This document shows, in pieces, positions 1 through 7,235 of a DNA stretch of 7,605 nt. Position 1 is the stretch's first letter, and each line of letters starts with the position of its first letter. Below the pieces are notes generated by a model that saw only the letters and a list, made by a program, of their open reading frames with translations, was not told the DNA's origin and ran no database searches. Origin of the DNA: Lachnospiraceae bacterium UBA1258 (GTDB lineage: Bacteria; Bacillota; Clostridia; Lachnospirales; Lachnospiraceae); NCBI GenBank assembly GCA_002308235.1, contig DBVS01000107.1:6838-14442 (forward strand). Direction: 5' to 3'. A program made the position numbers and the translations under genes.

Positions 1-17
1 CGGCAAAAAAATAACAA

Positions 18-38
18 TTACATAACAGTGTTATGTAA
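18..38. promoter_or_regulatory. Perfect dyad upstream of the ABC operon, candidate repressor operator
   Basis: TTACATAACA (18-27) and TGTTATGTAA (29-38) are exact reverse complements around a single central G at 28, so all 10 pairs match. The dyad ends 4 bases before the Shine-Dalgarno GGGAG of the ABC ATPase gene. Its length and symmetry suit a homodimeric repressor of the TetR or MarR kind, families that often control small ABC exporter operons in Firmicutes; that assignment is inference, because no regulator gene is in the window. It could instead form a short hairpin in the leader RNA. The promoter itself cannot be placed, since only 17 bases precede the dyad and none makes a convincing -35/-10 pair. 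Confidence 0.55.
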
Positions 39-53
39 AGATGGGAGAATAAT

Positions 54-755
54 ATGTATCTTGAGATCAAAGATTTAAAGAAAAGTTATGGAAGCGACGG
101 TAGCTTCGTTCAGGTCCTAAAGGGCGTGAACACGGGAGTTGAAAAGGGGCAGATGTGTGTAATTCAGGGGACATCGGGATCCGGAAAATCCACTCTTTTA
201 AACTGCATAGGCGGTCTTGATATGATGGATTCGGGGTCGGTCAAAGTCGATGGGACCGAGATTTTTGGTATGAAGGGAAACACGCTTTCAAATTACAGAC
301 GCGACAATCTGGGCTTCATTTTTCAGTTTTATAACCTCGTTCCGAACCTTACGGTAAGAGAAAACATCCAGGTGTGCGAGTATCTCAGCGATTCGCCGCT
401 TGATATGGATGAGCTTTTAGCTGTTCTCGGACTTACCGAGCATCAAAACAAGTTTCCTTCACAACTTTCGGGTGGGCAGCAGCAGCGATGCGCGATTGCG
501 AGAGCACTGATAAAGAATCCGAAACTGCTTCTTTGTGATGAGCCGACGGGTGCGCTTGATTCAAGCACTTCAAGGGATATTCTGGTTTTGCTTGAGAAAA
601 TCAACGAAAAATACGGAACCACCATGCTCATCGTCACTCACAACAATTCCATCAAAAATATGGTCCACAAGGTCATTTTCCTTAAGGACGGTCTGGTAAA
701 GTCCGAGTATTTGAACGAAACGAGGATTCATGCCTCGGAACTGGAGGATCTGTAA
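54..755 (+). CDS. ABC transporter ATP-binding protein, MacB/LolD/SalX type
   Basis: Cytoplasmic ATPase that powers an FtsX-type exporter or lipoprotein/peptide-extrusion complex. The 233-residue protein is normal length for the family and has every nucleotide-binding motif intact: Walker A GTSGSGKST (39-47), Q-loop in FQFYNLVP (Q91), signature LSGGQQQR (138-145), Walker B LLLCDEP (158-164), D-loop GALD (166-169) and H-loop histidine 196. The FQFYNLVPNLTV stretch is typical of the MacB/LolD/SalX group (COG1136), which pairs with FtsX permeases rather than with import permeases. The start is supported by GGGAG at 43-47, six bases ahead of the ATG. Its stop codon shares one base with the start of the permease gene, so the two are translationally coupled and surely one operon. 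The leader dyad suggests control by a repressor. The substrate cannot be told from sequence; peptide, antibiotic or lipid are all possible. Confidence 0.95.
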   Translation: MYLEIKDLKKSYGSDGSFVQVLKGVNTGVEKGQMCVIQGTSGSGKSTLLNCIGGLDMMDSGSVKVDGTEIFGMKGNTLSNYRRDNLGFIFQFYNLVPNLTVRENIQVCEYLSDSPLDMDELLAVLGLTEHQNKFPSQLSGGQQQRCAIARALIKNPKLLLCDEPTGALDSSTSRDILVLLEKINEKYGTTMLIVTHNNSIKNMVHKVIFLKDGLVKSEYLNETRIHASELEDL

Positions 756-3007
756 TGAACAGAATTTTGAGAAAAAGACTTCCGAGAGAGATAAAGGCCC
801 ACTTCTTTCGCTATCTTGCTTTGTTTGTCATGACCGTACTTTGCATGTACATAATCATATCGCTGGTGGATTCGGCAGAGATCATAATCCGGGGAACCGC
901 GAAAAATCAGGAAGAATCAGCCCTTGAGGACGGACAGTTTTCCGTTTATACCGACTTTACGGCGGAAGAAATACAAAAGATAGAAGAAAAAGGTGTAATT
1001 CTCGAAGCCCACACAAGTTACGACGTAAGTCTGAAAGACGGGACCTCCTTAAGGATCTTTAAAAATCGCAAAAAGATCGACAGAATAACACTTGATGAAG
1101 GGCGCCTCGCAGAATCGGAAAAAGAAATCGTTCTTGAAAAGCGTTACTGCGAAGAAAACGATTATCACGTAGGCGACGAAATAAAGATTGGCGATATAGC
1201 CTATAAAATCACCGGAATCGGTTCTTCGGTGGATTATGATGCGCCCTTCAAGAAACTTTCCGACACTGCCATAGAAAGCAGGATCTTCGGCACAGCCTTT
1301 GTTTCCGAAGAAGAGTATGACAGGATCAAAGCTGCAGCTTCCGCAGGATCCGAGGACATTACCTATGCCTTCCTTTTAAACGGCGCCATGACCGACGATG
1401 AATTAAAGGAAACTGTTAAAGACATTTTTTCCGAAAGATCTCCCATCGGTCTTACATCCTTTCTTTTAAGTAAAGATAACGTCAGGGTGGGCGGAGCCGC
1501 AGGAGACATTGTCATCAATAAAACGGTGGGTCTTTTCGCCGGTGTAGTCGTAATCGTTCTTTTTACCTATGTTATGTCGGTTTTTGTGATCCATCAGATC
1601 CAGAACGAAAGCAGCGTCATCGGAACCTTTTATGCGATGGGCATAAAGAAAAAGACCCTCATGGCCCACTATCTGACCCTACCGACGCTTCTTTCCTTAG
1701 CGGGCGGGATAGTCGGCGCCTTAGTCGGATTCAGCGATTTTGGCGTGAATACCCAGATGGGCGAGTCCTACGGCTATTACTCGCTTCCGTGGTTTGATAA
1801 GATAATTCCTTTGTATCTTGTGTTTTATGCAGTTTTGATGCCGCCCGTGGTTTCGCTTTTGGTAAACCTATTAGTTCTTAACAAGCGACTTTCAAGAACT
1901 GCGCTTTCCTTGATCAGAAACGAACAAAGCATCAAAAACAAAGGAAGCGTCAAACTTGGCAGGATGAAGTTCATGCCCATGTTTAAGATTCGCCAGATCC
2001 TGAGAGAAAAAAGAACCGCGTTCACCGTATTTACGGGTATGGCGTTCGGACTTTTGATATTTATGATGGGCTTTGACTGCTACACACTTTGCGATAATGT
2101 CGGAAAATACACCCTTGCCGACACCAAATACGAGTATCTCTACACCTATAAATACCCTACCGGGGAAGTGCCCGAAGGCGGAGTCGCCTGCTTTGTAAAA
2201 GCGCTTAAAAAGGAAAAGGACGGCTACACCCTCGATATTAATGTGATGGGCGTTACGGCGGAAAATCCGTTTCTGGACGTCGTTCCCGTAAAAGGCAGGA
2301 ACAAAATCGTGGCAAGCGATGCGGTCGCAACAAGATATAAAATAAAGAAGGGCGACAAACTGATCCTTTCCGATACCGCAGAGGATATGGATTACGCCTT
2401 TACGGTTTCGGATATCGTGCCTTATTCCGTGGGACTTACGGTTTTCATGGACATAGACAGCATGCGCGGGCTCTTTGGAAAAGATGCCCACTATTATAAT
2501 GCGGTGATGGCCGATCACAGCCTTGATATTGACGAAGAAAGGCTGTACGGCGTTTCGACAAGGGCTGACACAGAGCGTGCGACCGGTGTGTTTGTCGACT
2601 TAATGAGACCTGTGTTTGTCATGCTTATCGCGATGTCTTCGGTCATTTTCTTTATCATTTTGTATTTGATGACCTCGGTAATGATCGACAGGGGGAGCTT
2701 CGGTATATCGCTTTTCAAGATCTTCGGATTTAAATCCGGAGAGGTAAAAAGAATGTATCTCGACGGAAACCGTCTGACAGTGGCTGTCGGCGCGCTGGTT
2801 GCAATTCCGGTGGCAAAGATCTTTATCGATTCGATCTTTCCGAAGTTCATACCGAATGTCGCCTGCTGCATACATCTTGAGTATGAGTGGTATTGGTATG
2901 TTGTGATCTTTGCGGGAATTATGGTGATCTATGAGTTCATCAGCCTCGCAGTTACAGGAAAACTTAACAGGATCACGCCTGCCGAGGTACTGAAAAACAG
3001 AGAATAA
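755..3007 (+). CDS. ABC transporter permease with two FtsX repeats
   Basis: Integral membrane partner of the upstream ATPase, 750 residues. Hydrophobic segments visible at about 18-38, 258-280, 308-327, 350-375, 421-442, 618-643, 673-695 and 713-735 give eight membrane spans in two FtsX-like units. Each unit is one span, a large hydrophilic domain outside the cell (about 40-255 and 443-615), then three spans. The C-terminus ITPAEVLKNRE is the usual FtsX-family ending. This is not the ten-span BceB plan of bacitracin-detoxifying transporters, which has a single large ectodomain. MacB-type (mechanotransmission) export or extraction of a membrane-associated molecule is the likely job, but the substrate is unknown. 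Start choice: the ATG overlaps the ATPase stop (TAATG) and has GGAGG at 743-747, seven bases upstream. No convincing intrinsic terminator follows the stop codon. Confidence 0.93.
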   Translation: MNRILRKRLPREIKAHFFRYLALFVMTVLCMYIIISLVDSAEIIIRGTAKNQEESALEDGQFSVYTDFTAEEIQKIEEKGVILEAHTSYDVSLKDGTSLRIFKNRKKIDRITLDEGRLAESEKEIVLEKRYCEENDYHVGDEIKIGDIAYKITGIGSSVDYDAPFKKLSDTAIESRIFGTAFVSEEEYDRIKAAASAGSEDITYAFLLNGAMTDDELKETVKDIFSERSPIGLTSFLLSKDNVRVGGAAGDIVINKTVGLFAGVVVIVLFTYVMSVFVIHQIQNESSVIGTFYAMGIKKKTLMAHYLTLPTLLSLAGGIVGALVGFSDFGVNTQMGESYGYYSLPWFDKIIPLYLVFYAVLMPPVVSLLVNLLVLNKRLSRTALSLIRNEQSIKNKGSVKLGRMKFMPMFKIRQILREKRTAFTVFTGMAFGLLIFMMGFDCYTLCDNVGKYTLADTKYEYLYTYKYPTGEVPEGGVACFVKALKKEKDGYTLDINVMGVTAENPFLDVVPVKGRNKIVASDAVATRYKIKKGDKLILSDTAEDMDYAFTVSDIVPYSVGLTVFMDIDSMRGLFGKDAHYYNAVMADHSLDIDEERLYGVSTRADTERATGVFVDLMRPVFVMLIAMSSVIFFIILYLMTSVMIDRGSFGISLFKIFGFKSGEVKRMYLDGNRLTVAVGALVAIPVAKIFIDSIFPKFIPNVACCIHLEYEWYWYVVIFAGIMVIYEFISLAVTGKLNRITPAEVLKNRE

Positions 3008-3032
3008 TATTAAAAGCCCTCTCAAATTATCA

Positions 3033-3060
3033 TTTCCCGTTAATAAAACTGTGTTATAAT
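3033..3060 (+). promoter_or_regulatory. Probable sigma-A promoter of the hybrid kinase gene
   Basis: A consensus -10 TATAAT (3055-3060) is preceded by TG one base upstream (3052-3053), making an extended -10. The best -35 at a workable distance is weak: TTTCCC at 3033-3038, 16 bp spacer, three of six matches. Transcription would start near 3067, giving a leader of about 30 nt before the ATG at 3098. This means the kinase gene can be transcribed apart from the ABC operon that ends 90 bp before it. A weak -35 with a perfect extended -10 is compatible with activator control, but no operator is evident. Confidence 0.65.
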
Positions 3061-3097
3061 CTTAAACGGTCTGAAATGCTTGTGGGGGCTTAAATAG

Positions 3098-5458
3098 ATG
3101 AAAAAAGAAAAGACTTTTGGTAAAAAAAGCATTGTTGTCTGTGAAATAATCGCCGTAATTCTGGCAGTTCTTTTACTCGTATACATTTTTACCGCAACTA
3201 TTCTGTCAAGACAGGGAAGTACAAGAGGAAACTACGAATCTCTCAATTCCGGCTGGTCCTTTATACGAAGCACGGGAAGAACCACCGAGGTTACTCTTCC
3301 CATAGTGGAAAGGGCGAGGGACAGAGAGGTCCTTACCATCGAAAACGTACTGCCGAACGTTATTACGCCGGGCGAGTATGTTTCTTTGCGTGCGGTGGAT
3401 CAGGAAATAAGGATATTCATAAACGATAAGCTCAGGGCTTCGTACGCAAGCGATCCGGGATATCTCATATGGGACAGGCCTATCAGCAAATACCTGTATG
3501 TTCCCCTTACTTCCGAGGATTCCGGCGCGAAGATCCGTATCGAAGGTGTTAACAACAGCAAAGGAAACAGGACCTTCACGGAGGTTTACACCGGCGAGTT
3601 GTCGGCGATCAAAACAAAATACATGGGCGACCAGCTGGTGGGCATTATTCTGGCGACATCTTTCTTTGCCCTCGGTATCGTGACGATCATAGCGGGATAC
3701 ACCATGCGTGTCATGATAAAAGCCGAAATGCACCTCGAATCCATGGGATGGGCGATGCTCATCATGTCGCTTTGGGATCTGACCCAGTCCGACTTCCGTG
3801 ATTTCATTTTCTCCAATCAGAACCTGATCTACGCGGTTCCGGTTATGGCGCTGATGCTGATTCCGATGCATCTGTCCATTTATATGAACTGGATTCAGGA
3901 ACGACGTTACCAGAAGGCTCACACCATTTTTGTAGGTGCATGTATCGTTAATACATTCTTCTGGGTCCTTCTTTCCGCTTCCAGGATCATCAGTCCCGAG
4001 CATGCCGTCGAGACCTCGTTTGTTTTCCTTTACGGAGAACTGGTGCTTGCGCTTTTGACCGCATATCAGGACAAGAAAAAGTATGGAAAGATAACATATT
4101 CCGAAATCCTGGTGGGATATGTTATCGTATCTTTATGCGGCATTTTCCAGATCTGCAACTTCTACATTCCGGGCGCCAAGTCGGACGGAATGTTCCTTGC
4201 GGGAGGATTTGCAACCCTTACCTTTGCCGCATTCATAAATGCACTTAAGAAGATGGTTCTCATGCAGGGTGAGCGGCAGGCCGCCATTCAGACCACCGAA
4301 CTTAAGTCTCAGTTCCTGGCAACCATGTCCCATGAGATCAGAACTCCCATCAACGCCATAATGGGCATGAACGAAGCAATAATCCGCGAAAGCTCCGAAG
4401 AAAACATAGTAGCATACGCAAATGACGTCGAAAATGCGGGAAAACTCCTTCTTTACCTTGTAAACGATATCCTGGATTTCAGCAAACTGGAATCCGGCAA
4501 GATGAATCTTGTTTATGCCGCATACAGCGTAAAGAAACTGATTTCCAAGAGCTACAACCTTATAATCGGCAAGGTCAGGGAAAAGGGCCTGGAGATCGAT
4601 ATAGATGTGGATGAAAACACGCCTTCCGTCCTGTACGGCGATGAGGTCAGGATCCAGCAGATCCTTATCAATATTCTCAATAATGCCGTAAAATACACGG
4701 AAAACGGCAGCATCAATCTCAAAGTGGGATTTGAGCCCGGGGAAAAAGAAACCATCAATCTGAAGATGACGGTCAAGGATACGGGCCGCGGAATAAAGGA
4801 AGAACATTTGGGCAAACTCTTCGATGCATTCATGCGTGTCGAAGATGCCGGCGTGGGAAGAGTCGAGGGAACCGGCCTCGGACTTGCCATTACCGCGAAG
4901 TTTGTGGAGCTCATGGAAGGCACCATAGACGTAAAGAGCGAGTACGGAAAAGGTTCGGAATTCACGGTTGTCATTCCGCAGAAGATCATTTCCGAAAATC
5001 CTCTCGGAAAGTTCACCCTGGTGGGTGCAGACGGTCAGGAAGAACACAAAACCCTGTCCGACGTAAAGAAATACCCCGGTGTAAAGATGCTTGTTGTGGA
5101 CGATGTGCAGCTTAACATCAAGGTTGTTCTCAGTCTTTTAAAGAAATCCGAAATGGAGATCGACAGTGCGTTAAGCGGCATGGAATGCCTTGAAAAGTGC
5201 AAGAACACCAAATACGACATCATTCTGTTGGATCACATGATGCCCGAAAAGGACGGTATTCAGACTCTTTGGGATTTGAGAAGAGACAAAGGCAACATCA
5301 ATATCGACACGCCTGTTGTAATGATGACTGCAAACGCCATGAACGGTGCGAGAGAGGAATATATGGGCCTCGGCTTCTCGGATTACGTTTCGAAGCCCTT
5401 TAACCTCACTCAGTTACAGAAGATCATCGAGAAGAATTTAAAGCTCGAATCTAATTAA
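3098..5458 (+). CDS. Membrane hybrid sensor histidine kinase, ectodomain plus 7TM region, HisKA, HATPase_c and receiver
   Basis: Sensor kinase of 786 residues. Order of parts: a signal-anchor helix (11-35); an extracytoplasmic domain (about 40-175) rich in beta-strand patterns such as IRIFIND, resembling the jelly-roll fold of 7TMR-DISM receptors and sugar-binding modules; seven hydrophobic segments (about 177-200, 215-235, 243-265, 275-293, 305-323, 334-356, 364-382); HisKA with the H-box SHEIRTPINAI (phosphoacceptor His412); HATPase_c with N-box residues N528/N529, G1 DTGRGI (561-566) and G2 GTGLGL (591-596); and a receiver with acidic pair D668/D669, phosphoacceptor D712 (LLDHMMP), T744 and K766 of SKPF. 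All catalytic residues are present. No HPt or DNA-binding domain follows, so phosphate must pass to an unlinked partner, or the receiver self-regulates the kinase. GGGGG at 3084-3088 sits nine bases before the ATG. The ligand is unknown; a carbohydrate is a reasonable guess from the ectodomain. Confidence 0.93.
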   Translation: MKKEKTFGKKSIVVCEIIAVILAVLLLVYIFTATILSRQGSTRGNYESLNSGWSFIRSTGRTTEVTLPIVERARDREVLTIENVLPNVITPGEYVSLRAVDQEIRIFINDKLRASYASDPGYLIWDRPISKYLYVPLTSEDSGAKIRIEGVNNSKGNRTFTEVYTGELSAIKTKYMGDQLVGIILATSFFALGIVTIIAGYTMRVMIKAEMHLESMGWAMLIMSLWDLTQSDFRDFIFSNQNLIYAVPVMALMLIPMHLSIYMNWIQERRYQKAHTIFVGACIVNTFFWVLLSASRIISPEHAVETSFVFLYGELVLALLTAYQDKKKYGKITYSEILVGYVIVSLCGIFQICNFYIPGAKSDGMFLAGGFATLTFAAFINALKKMVLMQGERQAAIQTTELKSQFLATMSHEIRTPINAIMGMNEAIIRESSEENIVAYANDVENAGKLLLYLVNDILDFSKLESGKMNLVYAAYSVKKLISKSYNLIIGKVREKGLEIDIDVDENTPSVLYGDEVRIQQILINILNNAVKYTENGSINLKVGFEPGEKETINLKMTVKDTGRGIKEEHLGKLFDAFMRVEDAGVGRVEGTGLGLAITAKFVELMEGTIDVKSEYGKGSEFTVVIPQKIISENPLGKFTLVGADGQEEHKTLSDVKKYPGVKMLVVDDVQLNIKVVLSLLKKSEMEIDSALSGMECLEKCKNTKYDIILLDHMMPEKDGIQTLWDLRRDKGNINIDTPVVMMTANAMNGAREEYMGLGFSDYVSKPFNLTQLQKIIEKNLKLESN

Positions 5459-6311
5459 GCAAGAGATCGCTGAGTCTTGCAAAATCCGCCAGGGAAAGCG
5501 CTTCGCCGCGGATTGAAGGAGAAAGCTCCATGGTGCTCAGTGCGTCTGCGACGGTTTCCTTTGTAACACCGTCGATCCCTGCGTTTGAAAGGGAATTTAC
5601 GAGAGTTTTTCGACGCTGATTAAAGGAAGCTCTTATAAGAGAAAACATGAAGGCCTCGTTTCTGACGGAAACGGGGTTTTCTTTGTAAAGCTCCATTTTT
5701 ATTACTGCGCTGTCGACATTGGGTCGTGGGATAAAGCAACCGGCCGACACATTCATGATGATCTCGGGCTTTGAATAAAACTGAACCGCCAAAGAAAGAG
5801 CGCCGTAATCTTTGGAACCGGGGCCTGTCTGCATGCGAAGAGCCACTTCTTTTTGCACCATGGCGGTGATGCTGTGAAGGGGAACGTGGCTTTCAAAAAG
5901 TTCCATGATTATCGGGGTCGTAATATAGTAGGGAAGATTTGCGACCACTTTGATGGGTTTCCCGCCGTTATATTCCTTTGAAAGCTCATTCAGGTCAAGC
6001 TTCAATATATCTTCGTTGATGATGACCTTGTTGTCGTACTCAGAGAGCGTGTCATTGAGTACGGGAATCAGTTTTTTATCGATCTCCACCGCGATCACGA
6101 ACCTTGCCGCTTCGCAAAGATACTGGGTCATGGTTCCGATACCGGGGCCGATTTCAAGCACGCAATCGTCCTTGGTGACACCTGCTCCCGTTACGATATT
6201 TTCAAGGATATTCGAATCTATAAGAAAATTCTGCCCGAATTTTTTCTGAAACGAAAACCCGTACTTGTCCAGTATCTGTTTAGTGTTTGTAAAATTTCCG
6301 AGATATGCCAT
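5451..6311 (-). CDS. rsmA: 16S rRNA (adenine1518-N6/adenine1519-N6)-dimethyltransferase RsmA
   Basis: Also known as KsgA. It transfers four methyl groups from S-adenosylmethionine to two adjacent adenines in helix 45 of 16S rRNA late in 30S assembly; loss in many bacteria gives kasugamycin resistance. The 286-residue protein is family length. Visible marks: N-terminal KKFGQNFLID (23-32), SAM-binding motif I EIGPGIG (53-59), ribose-contacting acidic residue E76 in VEID, D101, catalytic motif IV NLPYY (125-129), IPRPNVDSAV (194-203) and the C-terminal RASFNQRRKTL (227-237). The MAYLGN start fits family N-termini, but there is no Shine-Dalgarno in the bases ahead of it (AACGGTATAAAAC). Coupling to tatD, whose stop is 12 bases upstream, probably supplies ribosomes. 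Its last 8 bases overlap the 3' end of the kinase gene on the other strand, and no terminator is visible. Confidence 0.97.
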   Translation of the reverse strand: MAYLGNFTNTKQILDKYGFSFQKKFGQNFLIDSNILENIVTGAGVTKDDCVLEIGPGIGTMTQYLCEAARFVIAVEIDKKLIPVLNDTLSEYDNKVIINEDILKLDLNELSKEYNGGKPIKVVANLPYYITTPIIMELFESHVPLHSITAMVQKEVALRMQTGPGSKDYGALSLAVQFYSKPEIIMNVSAGCFIPRPNVDSAVIKMELYKENPVSVRNEAFMFSLIRASFNQRRKTLVNSLSNAGIDGVTKETVADALSTMELSPSIRGEALSLADFARLSDLLLN

Positions 6312-6323
6312 GTTTTATACCGT

Positions 6324-7088
6324 TTATTCTATGTTAAAAAGTTTCTTTGCATTTGCTTCGGTGGCTTCGATCACCCGATCTTTGGTGATGCCTCTGAGAG
6401 CGGCGATCTCTTCCGCGATAAGGGGAATGTAAAGAGATGAGTTTCTCTCGCCCCTGTGAGGAACCGGTGCCAGGTATGGACAGTCCGTTTCAAGAAGAAT
6501 GGATTCAAGGGGAATTCCCGCGGCGACTTCTTTCAGTTTCTTTCCGTTTTTAAAGGTCACAACACCGCCTATTCCGATAAGAAAGCCAAGCTTCACATAC
6601 TCGGAAGCCAGCTCGAGAGAAGAGGAAAAGCAGTGGATCACGCCCTTTTTCGGGGGCATGTACTCTTTGATTATTTCAAAGGTTTCTTCTGCTGCATCTC
6701 TTGAATGAATGATGACGGGAAGATCGAATTCCTTTGCAAGCTTTAACTGATATATGAAGGCTTCTCGCTGTACTTCACGGGGAGGCTCGTCGTAATGATA
6801 ATCAAGGCCGATCTCTCCGATGGCAACGGGCTTCTTATCTTTTATGAGGGCTTCAAAAACAGGCCTTCTTTCTGCAGTTAGCTCAAGAGAGTTGCTTGGA
6901 TGGATCCCGAGAGTCAGATGACAAAAGGGATATCGGTTGCAGATATCAAATATCGCCTCAAACGAATCCCATTCCGCGCTGGCGCAAACAATATGTCCTA
7001 TTCCGTTTTCCGCCATATGCGAAAGAAGATAATCCCGATCCTCATCATATGCCGGATCGTCGTAATGTGCGTGTGTTTCGAAAATCAT
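6324..7088 (-). CDS. tatD: TatD family metal-dependent hydrolase (deoxyribonuclease)
   Basis: Amidohydrolase-fold (TIM barrel) enzyme; characterised TatD proteins are Mg/Mn-dependent 3'-5' DNases tied to DNA repair or degradation. At 254 residues it is typical length. Metal ligands expected for the family are all present: H6 and H8 in ETHAHYD (most members have D rather than E at residue 4), E92 in GEIGLDY, H128 in IIHSRD, H152 in IHCFS and D202 in LLETDCPYL. It lies 12 bp upstream of rsmA and the two form an operon. In Bacillus subtilis the equivalent cluster carries the ribonuclease M5 gene rnmV between tatD and rsmA, and metS upstream; neither is here. The best ribosome site is AAGGA (complement of 7104-7108), about 15 bases before the ATG, which is long. 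Transcription probably begins at the promoter at 7126-7155. The exact substrate in this organism is not shown. Confidence 0.95.
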   Translation of the reverse strand: MIFETHAHYDDPAYDEDRDYLLSHMAENGIGHIVCASAEWDSFEAIFDICNRYPFCHLTLGIHPSNSLELTAERRPVFEALIKDKKPVAIGEIGLDYHYDEPPREVQREAFIYQLKLAKEFDLPVIIHSRDAAEETFEIIKEYMPPKKGVIHCFSSSLELASEYVKLGFLIGIGGVVTFKNGKKLKEVAAGIPLESILLETDCPYLAPVPHRGERNSSLYIPLIAEEIAALRGITKDRVIEATEANAKKLFNIE

Positions 7089-7125
7089 ATTCTTATCTGA
7101 TAATCCTTATAAAACGTTTTTACAC

Positions 7126-7155
7126 ATTCTATCACAACAAATCCCAATATGCTAA
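7126..7155 (-). promoter_or_regulatory. Probable sigma-A promoter of tatD-rsmA
   Basis: Read on the minus strand, -35 TTAGCA (7155-7150, four of six matches) is followed after 18 bp by -10 TAGAAT (7131-7126, five of six), with an extended TG one base ahead of the -10 (7134-7133). The start would fall near 7119, giving a leader of about 30 nt before the tatD ATG. It is the only reasonable promoter seen in front of the pair. Confidence 0.6.
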
Positions 7156-7235
7156 CAAATCTCTTTTTCTTTCGCTTCGAACCATTAAAACTACATGTAT
7201 GATTTCAAAAATGAAAAAATGTTCCAAAAGACTGA
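7156..7235. other. AT-rich intergenic spacer with no recognisable feature
   Basis: This part of the 390-base gene-free stretch between tatD and the tRNAs holds no credible frame, ribosome site or terminator. The only structure is a short TTTCA/TGAAA inverted repeat (7203-7216), too weak to call. Confidence 0.5.

Noticed and set aside
1892..2518. A 208-codon antisense frame inside the permease gene
   Set aside because: Shadow frame with no motif or ribosome site, within an intact permease coding region.
3047..3060. Resemblance of the kinase promoter (AACTGTGTTAT) to the leader dyad (AACAGTGTTAT), suggesting a shared regulator
   Set aside because: Only one half of the dyad is matched and much of the match is the extended -10 itself.
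3206..4003. A 265-codon antisense frame opposite the sensor half of the kinase gene
   Set aside because: Shadow of the real gene; rich in His and Arg with no recognisable domain.
4133..5047. A 304-codon antisense frame opposite the kinase domains
   Set aside because: It mirrors the codon pattern of a clear kinase gene; its composition is odd (many His, Cys and Phe) and shows no family motif.
54..5458. A BceAB-BceRS-like module linking the ABC exporter with the adjacent kinase
   Set aside because: The permease has two ectodomains and eight spans rather than the BceB plan, the kinase is a large 7TM hybrid rather than a short BceS type, no response regulator is present and the kinase has its own promoter.
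5459..5480. GCAAGA/TCTTGC inverted repeat just after the kinase stop, considered as a terminator
   Set aside because: Only six pairs with a ten-base loop, no T-run on the + strand and only TTAATTAG on the minus strand; it also lies in rsmA coding sequence.
5549..5574. CGACGGT/ACCGTCG stem (7 bp, 12-base loop) downstream of the kinase gene
   Set aside because: No T-run on either side and fully inside rsmA; likely chance in coding DNA.
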